DNA of 64,000 nucleotides, from contig NZ_JARKMX010000008.1 in the NCBI RefSeq assembly GCF_029360705.1, positions 2,162,202 to 2,226,201 on the forward strand. Reading direction: 5' to 3'. This DNA is from Paraflavitalea pollutisoli. GTDB lineage: Bacteria > Bacteroidota > Bacteroidia > Chitinophagales > Chitinophagaceae. Shown here piece after piece: positions 1-12,516 of this stretch (position 1 is its first letter; each line of letters starts with the position of its first letter). The notes under the pieces are model-generated. The model had not been told where the DNA came from, searched no databases, and worked only from the letters and a program-made list of their open reading frames with translations. The position numbers and the translations under genes were made by a program.

Positions 1-320
1 CTACGTTGACCGAATTGGCCGGCGTGGCACTGGCCAGGTGCAGGAATTTTTCGGTACCAATGTTTTGCAGGGTGTAATTATTGCCGTTCACGAACACTAC
101 CCGCCATCGTTCGGCATCGCTGTCGGTATCGGTCCAGATATCGACATTGGCGCCATTGGCCAGTGAGGCGTTGCTCACGTTCAGCAATTTGTTGTTGGCT
201 TTAGAACGGATCTTGTAAATAGCGCCGGATTCGATACCGGCTGTCTGAGCCTGGACAGTAGCCGCCGCTATCAGCAGCAATACGGTGCCAGTACATAGGA
301 AAAGGTTTGTCGACTTCATG
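1..320 (-). CDS. Secreted protein with ricin-type beta-trefoil lectin domain (N-terminal part only)
   Basis: The reading frame starts with ATG at 318-320 and runs off the left edge. The first 24 residues form a signal peptide (basic start, hydrophobic core, VQAQ cleavage region), so the product is exported. From about residue 30 the sequence reads like a RICIN repeat: GAIYKIRSKANNKLLNV, a later D-I-W-T-D stretch, then A-E-R-W-R-V and Y-T-L-Q-N, which is the usual carbohydrate-binding trefoil pattern. The catalytic or C-terminal part lies outside the window, so the activity is unknown; such domains often precede or follow glycoside hydrolases. It lies downstream of, and in the same direction as, the beta-galactosidase, but a strong hairpin separates them, so it is probably its own transcript. 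Confidence 0.75.
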
Positions 321-417
321 TGGCAATTATTGTTTGGTTATAAAATACAGCAATCATTCATCCGTAATAATCATAGTATACATTTAGTGTATTCCCGAAT
401 ATTTTCAGGTAAAAATG

Positions 418-461
418 GGTCCGCTGTACCGTGAACAAAAAGTTCACCCGTACAGCGGACC
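418..461 (-). terminator. Long two-step hairpin terminator after the beta-galactosidase gene
   Basis: A 12-bp perfect outer stem (418-429 with 450-461) encloses a second 6-bp stem (431-436 with 442-447) around an A5 loop, with only one or two unpaired bases between the stems. On the minus strand the hairpin is followed by CATTTTT. It starts 26 bp after the beta-galactosidase stop, which fits a factor-independent terminator closing the SusCD operon. Confidence 0.8.
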
Positions 462-486
462 TGGTTTTCTATCAATGTCAATGTTT

Positions 487-3681
<3,195 letters not shown>

Positions 3682-3742
3682 TTATACTGTTTCAAAAATG
3701 CAACAGCCGGCCCTTGCCGGCCTGTCGCGATTCACTAACGAA

Positions 3743-4720
3743 TTAAAAGGCGTTCAATTCCGCCAGGTAGGTATACGAAGCGCTATAGGACGAATTGATG
3801 GTCACTTTAAAGTAGCGGGCTGGCTTGAATCCCTCCGGGAGAAATACAGGCTGCAGATTTTTGTTGTTTTGCAGGCTGAAGGTGCCAGCATCAGTCCACA
3901 CCGTATTGTCTGTACTTACCTGCACATTTACCTCGTTGGCCTTACCGTTACCATCCACCTGGCGGCTCAGGAATGATAAGCCGTGCAATACCTGCTCTAC
4001 ACCAAGGTCAATGGTCAGCGAATGGGGAGGGCCGGGCGTGCCGCCCTGCCATTGTGTATGCCAAAAGGTAGAAGGGTCGTTGTCGAGTACAAAAATGGCG
4101 CGGCCATTGTTCGCCCCCTCCCCGGTTGCTTCCTGCGAAGAAAAGGCGATAATCTTCCAGGCTGCACGATCATAATTGGGATAATCTTTTAAGTCGGGCT
4201 GCGCTTTCACCACAAAGAAGGTGGTACGCAAGGCTTCATTGACGGGTGTCGCTTTGGTGGTCACACCGATGGGCAGCACATAAGTTTTCAGCGCATTCAT
4301 CGCTCCTGCTCCACTGGTCTTGAAGGTCACGCTCAGTGGATCAGTGTTCAACTTTCCTTTAGGTATCACCGCACTGGTGGCTGACAGGGTATAACAGCTG
4401 GCAGGCAGTAAGGCGTAGTTTGTCCGGTTGGCCTTGTTGAAACTATCCAACTTGGCATCATTGATAAAAAACTCAACGGGTATATCGGCATCCGGATACC
4501 CCTGGCCGCCGTAATTGGCACCATATACCAGTGACTGTTCTTCTGTGGTAATCTTCAGCGTCCTCACCACCGGACCGTTGACCGACTGGGCCATATAAAT
4601 CCTGGTATAACTTTCAATAGGTTGATAAGGCAGGTTGTAGTCATCCTTGCAGGCATTCAGCGCCAGGCAAGCGGCCAAACACACGAGAAAAACGAAGCGG
4701 GACATATATTGATTGCGCAT
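3743..4720 (-). CDS. DUF1735 and discoidin (F5/8 type C) surface lipoprotein
   Basis: A 325-residue predicted lipoprotein: signal peptide with lipobox ALNAC and Cys24 as the first mature residue. Residues about 40-170 look like a DUF1735 (BT_3987-type N-terminal) domain, and about 185-325 like a discoidin/F5-8C carbohydrate-binding domain (FVLDNDPSTFWHTQW, LTIDLGVEQVLHGLSFL, ARYFKVTI). Such proteins occupy the SusE/SusF-like slot of Bacteroidota glycan loci and help bind the polysaccharide at the outer surface. It sits 31 bp after susD and before the beta-galactosidase. Met6 is an alternative start that would still leave a good signal peptide. No catalytic motif was seen, so a binding role is inferred. 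Confidence 0.85.
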   Translation of the reverse strand: MRNQYMSRFVFLVCLAACLALNACKDDYNLPYQPIESYTRIYMAQSVNGPVVRTLKITTEEQSLVYGANYGGQGYPDADIPVEFFINDAKLDSFNKANRTNYALLPASCYTLSATSAVIPKGKLNTDPLSVTFKTSGAGAMNALKTYVLPIGVTTKATPVNEALRTTFFVVKAQPDLKDYPNYDRAAWKIIAFSSQEATGEGANNGRAIFVLDNDPSTFWHTQWQGGTPGPPHSLTIDLGVEQVLHGLSFLSRQVDGNGKANEVNVQVSTDNTVWTDAGTFSLQNNKNLQPVFLPEGFKPARYFKVTINSSYSASYTYLAELNAF

Positions 4721-4751
4721 GATCGTTCACTTGATTGAGTTAATAAAGAGC

Positions 4752-6542
4752 TTACCATCCGGGATTTTGCACCACCAGTTTCGACCGGTCCATATCATAT
4801 TGACTGATCGGGAACCAATAAGAGGCTGGGAAGCGGAACAGGTGTTCACTGGCCACCACTCGCGTGTAGAAACTGTTGTCATCCTTGTTGATGTTCATGC
4901 CGTGCATGGGGCCCATTACCTGTGGCGCGATCTTCCAGCGTCTGATATCGAACCAGCGATGTGTTTCGAAGGCCAGTTCTACCCTGCGTTCCTGCCAGAT
5001 CCTCGCCCGCATATCAGCCTGGCTCGCGGGCATGGACAGGTTGGCCGATCCATATTCAGGCACATTGGCGCGCACCCTTATCAGGTTGAGGTATTTGGCA
5101 ATGTCTGCATTCCCCGGGTCGTATTCATTCAGCGCTTCGGCATAGTTGAGGTACACTTCTGCCAGCCTGAACAGGCACAAGGGGCGTGCGTACCTGGTGC
5201 CATTACCACCAGATCCGGCATTGGTTTGCGTAGCCACATTTTTACGGACCAGGTAACCGGTCTTCGTAAAGTCGGTGGGATGTCCATTCTTGCCATTGGG
5301 GCTACCGGCAAAGAAGCTGATCGCTTTGGCGCTTTGCATATTACCGCCCTGGAACATGCTATTGTTGTAGGTGACCGACGCGTAGAACCGGGGTTCCCTG
5401 TTCATGTACATATTGGATACCTGAACGCCATTCACGGTTGTAAAACCAGCTTCGGTATACAGCCCAGATTCTCCAATCGGTTTTCCATCCGACATGAAAT
5501 AAGCATCTACCTGCTCCTGCGTTACGCCTACGCCATTCCAGCCACCGGCTTGCCTAGGCATGCAATGCACATCCCAGGTTGGCATATTGTTGTTCTTGCG
5601 GTTAAATATTTGCTCCGCATTCCAGGCCTGTAACAGCGCGCCCTGCACCGATTTGATGGGGTCATTGCCCGGATCTTTGTACAGGCTATACAATCCCAGG
5701 TCGATCACGGCCTTAGCCGCATCCGCCGCCCTTTTCCATTTACCGGCCTGGTAGCTTTGGTTGATCAGCTGACTCCCATCTTTATTTATAAAGCCGGCAA
5801 AGTCGGTATTGCCGTTATACAGCGGGCTTGCAGCATACAAGAGTAAGCGCGCTTTTACTGCCAGGGCCATACCCAAGGTAGCACGCCCATATTCGATGTC
5901 GCTGGCCTGACCGTTATTGGAAGGAATTCGTGGTAATACTGCGGCTGCTTTATCCAATTCGCTGGCCACATAGTCCACACAGGTATCGAATGCGCTGCGG
6001 GGCAATTGCATGGCTTCAGCAGAAGCATCGGCCGGTATCTCTGTTTCCCCAATGATCACTACCGGGCCATACTGCCGCATCAGCAGGAAATAAAAATAGG
6101 CGCGCAGAAACCGTGCCTCTGCTTTGTATTGATCGATCCGGGATTGACCATTCAGTGCCAGTATCTCCGCATTGTTGTCGATGTGGTTGATGAAATAGGT
6201 GGCTGAGCGAATGCCCCTGTAGTAGTTACCCCAGGTATCAAACAGCGTTGCGCCCGCACTGATATTGCCGATATTAAGGGCATAGGTGGGGTACTTGGAC
6301 CAGGTAATATCGATCTCATCCGAATTGCCTCCCCAGGGATTGCCTTCCCACTGACTGAAATCATCATTCACGTAATTGTACACATTGGCCAGGTATTGTT
6401 CGGAAGGTCCTTTCTTTTGAAACACCTGCTCGATGGTGATACGGTCATTGGGTACCTGCTCGAGGTATTTGTCGCAACCACTCGTAACCAACGTGACCAG
6501 GGTGCCTATAAGCAGTAAATTATAGCCTGTTATCTTTTTCAT
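4752..6542 (-). CDS. SusD/RagB-family outer-membrane glycan-binding lipoprotein
   Basis: A 596-residue SusD-type protein with lipobox VTSGC (Cys23). The N-terminus DKYLEQVPNDRIT is typical, as are the TPR-like helical segments (EARFLRAYFYFLLMRQYG near residue 140) and the C-terminal RWFDIRRWK / YWFPIS region. SusD proteins lie on the outer surface as a lid on the SusC channel and bind the glycan. The gene follows susC by 24 bp, so the two are cotranscribed. The specificity is unknown, but the beta-galactosidase two genes downstream suggests a galactoside-containing glycan (inference). Confidence 0.95.
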   Translation of the reverse strand: MKKITGYNLLLIGTLVTLVTSGCDKYLEQVPNDRITIEQVFQKKGPSEQYLANVYNYVNDDFSQWEGNPWGGNSDEIDITWSKYPTYALNIGNISAGATLFDTWGNYYRGIRSATYFINHIDNNAEILALNGQSRIDQYKAEARFLRAYFYFLLMRQYGPVVIIGETEIPADASAEAMQLPRSAFDTCVDYVASELDKAAAVLPRIPSNNGQASDIEYGRATLGMALAVKARLLLYAASPLYNGNTDFAGFINKDGSQLINQSYQAGKWKRAADAAKAVIDLGLYSLYKDPGNDPIKSVQGALLQAWNAEQIFNRKNNNMPTWDVHCMPRQAGGWNGVGVTQEQVDAYFMSDGKPIGESGLYTEAGFTTVNGVQVSNMYMNREPRFYASVTYNNSMFQGGNMQSAKAISFFAGSPNGKNGHPTDFTKTGYLVRKNVATQTNAGSGGNGTRYARPLCLFRLAEVYLNYAEALNEYDPGNADIAKYLNLIRVRANVPEYGSANLSMPASQADMRARIWQERRVELAFETHRWFDIRRWKIAPQVMGPMHGMNINKDDNSFYTRVVASEHLFRFPASYWFPISQYDMDRSKLVVQNPGW

Positions 6543-6566
6543 ATAGCGTAGTTATTTGGAAGGTCT

Positions 6567-9500
6567 CTATTTGAAAGAGCACTTGATGCCGAAATTGAAT
6601 GTCTTCGTCAATGGGTAGGTGGCCCCTTTGCCATCTCCCAACTCCACATCCCACATATCGAACTCACTTTTTGTCCATAGGTTGTATCCGATAAAATATA
6701 CACTGAGGTTGGACATACCGACATATTTGAGCCAAGATGAACGGGCAAAATCATAGGAAAGCTGCAAGGTCTGCAGACGAAGGAAGGCCCCATTCTTCAC
6801 CCACCAGGTGCTGTTCGCATAGTTCATATTGTCATTACCATAGGTAAGGCGGGGATACAGGGGGCGCGGGTTCGTATTATCGGGTGTCCAGCGATCCGTG
6901 ATCTGTTTCATCAGATTGCCTCGCTCTCCTCCCTGACTAAAGGGCTGCAGGCCATCGCCATTGAGCGAGATATCAACATTGCTGATCCCTTTGAACCAGC
7001 CTGCGATGGAAAATCCTTTCCAGGAAATAGTAGGTCCGAAGCCATATACAATCTCGGGAAAGGCGCCATAGCCAATAGGACCCTGATCGTAAGAGTCAAT
7101 CTTACCATCACCGTTCATGTCTTTGTATTTGATGTCGCCGGCTTTGTTGGTACCGGTTTGATAGGGGCTGTTGGCTACATCTTTGTCGTCCTTGAACAGG
7201 CCCAGATCGGTATAACCAAAACGTTGGCCAAACTTGCGGCCGATCCTTTGCTGCCAGGGATAAGGCCAGGGCGCGTTGGCATCGTCGATCACTTTGGCTC
7301 TCGTCCAGGTGAAATTACCACGCAGTCCGATCATCCAATCTTTACCGACCTGCTTGTTCAGATCGATCGAGGCATCGATACCGCGATTGTGCACTTCTCC
7401 CAGGTTGGCATAAGGCAATGACAATACCCCCACATAATTCGGCACATCACCGCGCTGACGGAAGATCGCTTTACGGTCTTCGCGGAATACATCCACCTGC
7501 AATGTCAGTGCATTGTTCCATGTCTTGAGCTCCACCCCCAGGTTTTGTTTGATGGCTTTTTCCCAAGTCACATTTACAGCATAGTCACCGATATCCAATC
7601 CATTGATGGTCTGGTTAGTGCCGTTTTGTCCGTAGGTATAGTTACCGTCGAGGTAACGATTGCCACCACCTACAGTAGATATGTAGGCAAAACGTCTGCC
7701 ACCTATATTACTGTTACCGACTTCTCCATAGGTGTATTTGACCTTCAGGAACTGAACAATATCGGAGAGCGGTTCGAAGAAGTCTTCCTGTGAAGCAACC
7801 CAGCCAACACCATAGGCCGGGAAAAAACCGTACCGTTTGTTGGGAGCAAAAGTTTCAGAGCCGTTGTAACCAAAATTAATATCTGCCAGGTATTTGCCGT
7901 CATAACCATAGGTAGCACGACCGGCTATACCCATAAACCGGAATGGAATAGATCCAATGAAATCACCCGCAAAGGCGTCCGATCGATCATACTGATTAAA
8001 GAGCAACATACCAGTTACATCATGGAGGCCAAATTTATTGATGTAGTTGACCGAAGCTTCCAGGTTGTATTGACGTGACCCACCATTTGCACGCTCATAG
8101 CCCAGAAAGCTGGTACCGATGGAGGTTTGATCCAGCAACAACTTGCCGGCTGAATCACGACCACGTGCGAGGTAGCCGTCCACCGATTTCGTACGACGGA
8201 TGGTATGGGTATTGTAGTTATCGAATGAATACATCGCTGTGGCCGACAGTCCTTTCAAGATCTTGCCCAAGTCCTGGGTTACCCGGATATTGCTCCACAA
8301 CTGACTTCTGAATTCTGTTACATAACCCGTTTGTGTTAGCCTGTTGTAAGGATTGAAGATATCGCCTGTCCGCAACTGCGAGTACAAACCATTGGAATAT
8401 ACCTTGGGAATAAGGATTGGTGGCAGCAGGTAGGCAGCACCCCAGATATCGCCCACGGAACTACCGGGAAAGTTACCGTTGCTGATCCAGCCTGCAGCAC
8501 CAAAATCAACCTTGGTCGACTTGGTCACTTTTAAGGTAAGATTAGAGGTAAAGTTGTACCTGGTAAATTTGATGGCCGAGTTATAGTTTGCCAGATCGTC
8601 TGTTTTGTACAAACCATTTTCATCATAATAACCGAGCGACAGATAGTACTGGGCATTGTCCGACCCACCGCTGGCATTCACCCGGGCACGCCGGTTCTGT
8701 CCTGTTTTCTTGAACAGTTCGGCAAACCAGTCTACATTGGGATACAGGTCGGGATCAACTCCGCTGATCGTCTTATCGATCCTGTCCTGCGTATATTTGG
8801 GAAGCGGATCGTTGGGATTGCTGTTGTGATAGGCTTCATTTGCCATCTGCATGTAGGTGACGCCGTCAGCAAACTCTGGCAACTGGGTAAACTGTGTGAT
8901 ACCCTGATCATATTGCATATTGATGAGGGGCTTACCAACCTTTCCTTTTTTCGTGGTAATGATGATCACGCCATTGGCGCCACGCACACCGTATACCGCA
9001 GTTGCAGAGGCATCCTTCAGTATACTGAAGCTGGCAATATCTTCAGGATCGACATTCGAAAAATCCCGCTCCACACCGTCCACTAAAATCAGCGGCCTGC
9101 TGTTGGTAAAGGTGGAGATGCCCCGGATGTAAATATCGGCGTTGTCATAACCTGGCTGACCACTGCGCTGCACTCCTACGATACCGGCTACACGACCAGC
9201 CAGCAGGTTGGTCATATTGGCAACCGGCTGTTTGAGGTCTTGCGCATTAACCGTACTGATGGCGCCGATCAGGCTCACCTTTTTTTGCTGGCCGTAACCT
9301 ACTACCACTACATCTTCGAGGCCCGTAGCCTGTTCGCGCAGGGTAATATTGATGACGGTGCTTTTGTTGACGACTACTTCCTGCGTAGTATATCCCACAT
9401 AGGAGAATACAAGCACGGGATTGCTTTCGGTGATCTTAATGGAATACAGCCCGTCCTTGTCGGAGGTAACGGTCGCCGTACCGCTTTTGGTGGAAACGGT

Positions 9501-9866
9501 AACGCCGGGCAAGGGCTCGTTGCGCCCGCTGATGACCTTCCCTGTCACCACCGCCGCCACGGCTTCAGTCGATGCAGGTTTCGGTGTAATGAGCACCGTC
9601 CGGTTGTTGATGGTATAAGTAAAGGGTTGGTTGTCGAAGCACTGACGCAAGGCTTCCTCTACAGAGCCATCGCGTACATGAACGTTTACAGGCTGGGCCT
9701 TCCGGATGAGGGCTTCGTCGAACATAACGCTGAAGCCACTTTGTGTTTGGATAGCGGCCAACGCTTCCGTGAGCGGGATCTTGTCTCGGTTTAAAGTAAT
9801 CTTTTGCGCAAAGGATGAGGAGCATAGTAGCATGCCTGCAGTCAACAGCAGTAGTGCAAATCTCAT
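6567..9866 (-). CDS. SusC/RagA-family TonB-dependent outer-membrane transporter with STN domain
   Basis: A 1099-residue TonB-dependent receptor with a signal peptide ending SSFAQ. Residues about 22-95 form an STN (secretin and TonB N-terminal short) domain, which passes the ligand signal to a FecR-type anti-sigma factor. Residues about 105-185 form a carboxypeptidase-regulatory-like domain (VTGKVISGRNEPLPGVTV). Then comes the SusC signature plug (LEDVVVVGYGQQKK, RGISTFTNSRPLILVDGVERDF, ILKDASATAVYGVRGANGVI) and a long beta-barrel ending in an aromatic-rich strand at the C-terminus. It imports oligosaccharides with SusD using TonB energy. The STN domain and the upstream FecR/ECF pair indicate trans-envelope autoregulation. 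Confidence 0.97.
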   Translation of the reverse strand: MRFALLLLTAGMLLCSSSFAQKITLNRDKIPLTEALAAIQTQSGFSVMFDEALIRKAQPVNVHVRDGSVEEALRQCFDNQPFTYTINNRTVLITPKPASTEAVAAVVTGKVISGRNEPLPGVTVSTKSGTATVTSDKDGLYSIKITESNPVLVFSYVGYTTQEVVVNKSTVINITLREQATGLEDVVVVGYGQQKKVSLIGAISTVNAQDLKQPVANMTNLLAGRVAGIVGVQRSGQPGYDNADIYIRGISTFTNSRPLILVDGVERDFSNVDPEDIASFSILKDASATAVYGVRGANGVIIITTKKGKVGKPLINMQYDQGITQFTQLPEFADGVTYMQMANEAYHNSNPNDPLPKYTQDRIDKTISGVDPDLYPNVDWFAELFKKTGQNRRARVNASGGSDNAQYYLSLGYYDENGLYKTDDLANYNSAIKFTRYNFTSNLTLKVTKSTKVDFGAAGWISNGNFPGSSVGDIWGAAYLLPPILIPKVYSNGLYSQLRTGDIFNPYNRLTQTGYVTEFRSQLWSNIRVTQDLGKILKGLSATAMYSFDNYNTHTIRRTKSVDGYLARGRDSAGKLLLDQTSIGTSFLGYERANGGSRQYNLEASVNYINKFGLHDVTGMLLFNQYDRSDAFAGDFIGSIPFRFMGIAGRATYGYDGKYLADINFGYNGSETFAPNKRYGFFPAYGVGWVASQEDFFEPLSDIVQFLKVKYTYGEVGNSNIGGRRFAYISTVGGGNRYLDGNYTYGQNGTNQTINGLDIGDYAVNVTWEKAIKQNLGVELKTWNNALTLQVDVFREDRKAIFRQRGDVPNYVGVLSLPYANLGEVHNRGIDASIDLNKQVGKDWMIGLRGNFTWTRAKVIDDANAPWPYPWQQRIGRKFGQRFGYTDLGLFKDDKDVANSPYQTGTNKAGDIKYKDMNGDGKIDSYDQGPIGYGAFPEIVYGFGPTISWKGFSIAGWFKGISNVDISLNGDGLQPFSQGGERGNLMKQITDRWTPDNTNPRPLYPRLTYGNDNMNYANSTWWVKNGAFLRLQTLQLSYDFARSSWLKYVGMSNLSVYFIGYNLWTKSEFDMWDVELGDGKGATYPLTKTFNFGIKCSFK

Positions 9867-10059
9867 GGCAAGAATGTTTTAATCAGTGGCGAACAAGCCT
9901 TTCGCGACTGACAGCAGTTAATTGTTAAAATGTAAGAACGGGTTTGTCATATATATCGGAACGCTCGGATGGGCTTTATGGCCAGAACAAATGATACCCG
10001 GTACCAGGGACATCGATGTCATTGGTCATTAACCGATCCTATTACTTGCTATTAATTGG

Positions 10060-11229
10060 CTATTGGTAGATGATCACTTTCTTCCCCACGATCCTGTACC
10101 TGATACCACCAGTGATCTGCAGGTTCTGCAGCAATTCGCTGATGTCTTTATACTTCGAAATACTGCCGCCTAATTCTTTGCTGAACTTGTCGCCCTGGTA
10201 CTCTACTTCGATATCGTACCAACGGGCGGCCTGCTTCATCACTGCTTCAATGGGCTCATTGCGGAACATGAACCAGCCTTCTTTCCAGGCTACGATATCT
10301 GCTACGTTTACTTGCCGGATGGCAATGGAAGATTGACCATCTACCACCCTGGCCTGCTGGCCGGGCACCAGGTCAACAGACCTGGCAGCAGTGCGGATAG
10401 CAGCTTTGCCACTCGCCAGCGTTACCCGGAGATCGTTGTCGTCGTCATAGGCACTGATGTTGAAAGCGGTACCAAGGTCCACGATGGTTTGGCCTTTGGC
10501 CTTTACAAAAAAGGGTCGTCGCTCATCATGTATTACATCGAAATAAACCTGTCCGGTAATTTCCACCTGCCGGGCTTCTCCCCGGAATACAACGGGATAG
10601 GTAATGGAAGAACTGGCGTCGAGCGTCACTTCGGTCCCATCCGACAGGGTCAGTTTATACATCCCGCCCCGGGGCGTACGAAGGGTGTTGTAGGTAAGGG
10701 GGGCTTGTGGCTCTTCTTTGACACCTGTTTTGTAGGCAATCTTCCCCTGCTGTACCTGCTCTACGCTGGTATTGCTTTGGGTGGCGATCGTACCTGTTTG
10801 ACTGTCGCCGAGATCGATCACACGTCCATCGGCCAGCACGAGTATAGCTTTATCACCGCCGGGCTTGATCAGGCTGCCTGCCGTGTTTCCGGTGGCCGTA
10901 TCCTGTTTTTGCGTAATGCCCGTGGCGGGCGCAGGCCGGTTGTTGAATACCACCAATAATATGACCGCCAGCACGGCGGCCGCAGCGGCTACCCTGTACC
11001 ACATCCACGAGATGCCCCTATGAGTAGCGGGCGCCATGCGCTCACGCAAATCATTGTACAGCAGTGATGATAAATTTTCATGGCCGCCCTGTTCCCGGAG
11101 CCAGGCATCCATGGAATGTGACCCCGGGTTCCAGCTATGAAACCAGTTGTCCAACTCCTCCCCTTCCTCCGGGGTGGCCTGGTTCGATTGATGACGGTTG
11201 ATCAGGTATTGTAGCCGATCCTGGTCCAT
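10060..11229 (-). CDS. FecR-family anti-sigma factor
   Basis: A 389-residue inner-membrane protein read from ATG at 11229; a longer frame exists, but the conserved N-terminus MDQDRLQYLINRHQ starts here. Residues 1-70 form the cytoplasmic sigma-binding part with E-x-E-L-D-N-W-F. A single membrane helix spans about 78-95 (AAAAAVLAVILLVVF). The periplasmic FecR domain follows (about 175-290: LSDGTEVTLDASSSITYP, FVKAKGQTIVDLGTAFNI), then a C-terminal DUF4974-like domain ending YRIVGKKVIIYQ. It should hold the divergently encoded ECF sigma factor inactive until the STN domain of the SusC transporter signals substrate. It lies upstream of susC in the same direction with a 193-bp gap, so the SusCD operon probably has its own promoter. 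Confidence 0.92.
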   Translation of the reverse strand: MDQDRLQYLINRHQSNQATPEEGEELDNWFHSWNPGSHSMDAWLREQGGHENLSSLLYNDLRERMAPATHRGISWMWYRVAAAAAVLAVILLVVFNNRPAPATGITQKQDTATGNTAGSLIKPGGDKAILVLADGRVIDLGDSQTGTIATQSNTSVEQVQQGKIAYKTGVKEEPQAPLTYNTLRTPRGGMYKLTLSDGTEVTLDASSSITYPVVFRGEARQVEITGQVYFDVIHDERRPFFVKAKGQTIVDLGTAFNISAYDDDNDLRVTLASGKAAIRTAARSVDLVPGQQARVVDGQSSIAIRQVNVADIVAWKEGWFMFRNEPIEAVMKQAARWYDIEVEYQGDKFSKELGGSISKYKDISELLQNLQITGGIRYRIVGKKVIIYQ

Positions 11230-11387
11230 AGAGTTGCGAGGTGTTTTAACCAACAGCTTTTGAAGCAGTTGCAGCACGTAGCGTTAATAAGACGTGCCAG
11301 GGAACGCCCGCCGTTACTCCGTCCTAAAAATAATTCCGATCGTATTATTACCTGCTAAATTGTTATAGTTAGCGGGCTTGAGGCTTG

Positions 11388-11416
11388 TTTGGAATTAAAA
11401 AAAATGTTTAATATTG
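11388..11416 (+). promoter_or_regulatory. Candidate Bacteroidota-type promoter for the ECF sigma gene
   Basis: TTTG at 11388-11391 and TAATATTG at 11409-11416 are separated by 17 bp. This resembles the Bacteroidota primary-sigma pattern (TTTG near -33, TAnnTTTG near -7) with one mismatch. Transcription would begin near 11420-11424, shortly before the proposed non-standard start codon at 11448. The assignment is by pattern only. Confidence 0.4.
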
Positions 11417-11447
11417 TCATGCGACGATTAACACTTGCAATATCAAC

Positions 11448-12020
11448 ATTCCTCAACAACATAGTGACCAGGCCCTGATCACGTTATGGCAACAGGGAGA
11501 CGAACAGGCTTTTGAAAGCCTCTATCACCAGCACGCGGTGACTTTGCTCACCATCGCCCTGCAGAAAACGGATGACCGCGAGATCGCCAAAGAATTGGTA
11601 CAGAGTACATTTATTACCTTCTATAAGATCAAGGACACCGCGCATCAGATCAACAGTCTGCCTGCCTACCTGTATACCATCCTGAAAAACCGGCTGCTGG
11701 ATCATTACCGCCATGCACTGGTGCATCAGAAATTGCAGGACATGTCGCAGTACCGGCATGAACACGACACCGCCAATGATGTAGAGACTTATATAGATAC
11801 CCGGGAAATGGAACGCCGCCTGCAGGAAGAGATTGGCAAACTGCCTCCCCAATGTCAAATGGTGTTCAGGTTGCGGCGTGAAGAAGAATTATCCAATAAA
11901 GAGATCGCCCGGAGGCTCAGCATATCCGAGAATACGGTAGAGCAACATATGCGAAAGGCTATCCGGCTGCTTCGGGTAGCCATGAACATCAGCAAAAAAG
12001 CGTTGTTCACCCTGTTATAA
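11448..12020 (+). CDS. ECF RNA polymerase sigma factor (probable ATT start)
   Basis: The protein shows sigma region 2 (DQALITLWQQGDEQAFESLY, then AKELVQSTFITFYK) and region 4.2 (CQMVFRLRREEELSNKEIARRLSISENTVEQHMRKA). It is divergent from the FecR gene and should activate the SusCD operon. The first standard in-frame start is GTG at 11538, but that would cut away conserved region-2 sequence. The frame is open back to a stop at 11409 with no ATG, GTG or TTG. ATT at 11448 would give IPQQHSDQALITL, a normal-looking N-terminus with about 190 residues, and a candidate promoter sits just upstream. The sigma identity is certain; the start is inference. A sequencing error or a CTG start at 11475 are alternatives. 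Confidence 0.85.
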   Translation: MPQQHSDQALITLWQQGDEQAFESLYHQHAVTLLTIALQKTDDREIAKELVQSTFITFYKIKDTAHQINSLPAYLYTILKNRLLDHYRHALVHQKLQDMSQYRHEHDTANDVETYIDTREMERRLQEEIGKLPPQCQMVFRLRREEELSNKEIARRLSISENTVEQHMRKAIRLLRVAMNISKKALFTLL

Positions 12021-12149
12021 CCTCCTTGTCTCTACTACCACTTTGCGTGTTTTGTCAGACCCTCGCAAACAATTACCTAAGCTATTTGTAACTCAACGGG
12101 CCATCCCTGGCAAACAGCAACGAGTTTTTCAACTACTAAGGACGATACC

Positions 12150-12262
12150 TTGAAAAATACTTCAGGACAGCAAGCACTGGCGCAGGCATTTTTAAGATTG
12201 GCGATGGGTATAGGTTTTCTCTCCCCCACCCTAGACCGCCTGGGTGGCCGGGGACCTTACGG
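12150..12262 (+). pseudogene. Remnant of a DoxX-type membrane protein (N-terminal fragment)
   Basis: From TTG at 12150 the plus strand encodes about 37 residues including QALAQAFLRLAMGIGFL and TLDRLG, which resembles the first membrane helix of DoxX-like proteins (typically LRLALGIGFL, then DRFG). After about 12262 the similarity stops and the frame becomes polar, so the gene body is missing. On the opposite strand, 12231-12353 is a 40-codon ATG frame with one hydrophobic helix (YAVGIPALFGWLIVFYM) that may be another gene fragment. I read the region as degenerate. The rest of 12021-12560 holds two palindromes and a terminator and no other gene that I can support. Confidence 0.45.
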
Positions 12263-12410
12263 CATATCCAGGCATATAGAAGACAATCAACCAGCCAAAC
12301 AGGGCCGGAATGCCGACTGCATACAGTTGAAGTAGTTGTGCTGTTATAGTCATATCAATCAGTTTTATAGTCCAAAGCTGCGGCATTTACCGACGCCCAT
12401 CACGATACAT

Positions 12411-12426
12411 ACCGTTTATAAACGGT
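12411..12426. promoter_or_regulatory. Perfect 16-bp palindrome, operator-like (copy 1)
   Basis: ACCGTTTATAAACGGT is a perfect inverted repeat. A second copy with one mismatch lies 106 bp away at 12517-12532. Size and symmetry suit a dimeric helix-turn-helix repressor such as TetR or HxlR. No such regulator gene is in the window, and the site does not resemble a Crp/Fnr box. Confidence 0.45.
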
Positions 12427-12454
12427 CGTCTTTTTTTGAAACAAAGCATAAAAA

Positions 12455-12477
12455 AAACGCCCGATTTCCGGGCGTTT
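12455..12477 (-). terminator. Rho-independent terminator of the SDR gene
   Basis: A 9-bp perfect stem, AAACGCCCG (12455-12463) with CGGGCGTTT (12469-12477), has a 5-nt loop. Read on the minus strand it runs directly into a run of T residues. It lies 84 bp after the stop of the short-chain dehydrogenase gene. Confidence 0.85.
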
Positions 12478-12516
12478 ACTCAATATTTAACCAAATTGGC
12501 CGCACTTCCCGTCAAA

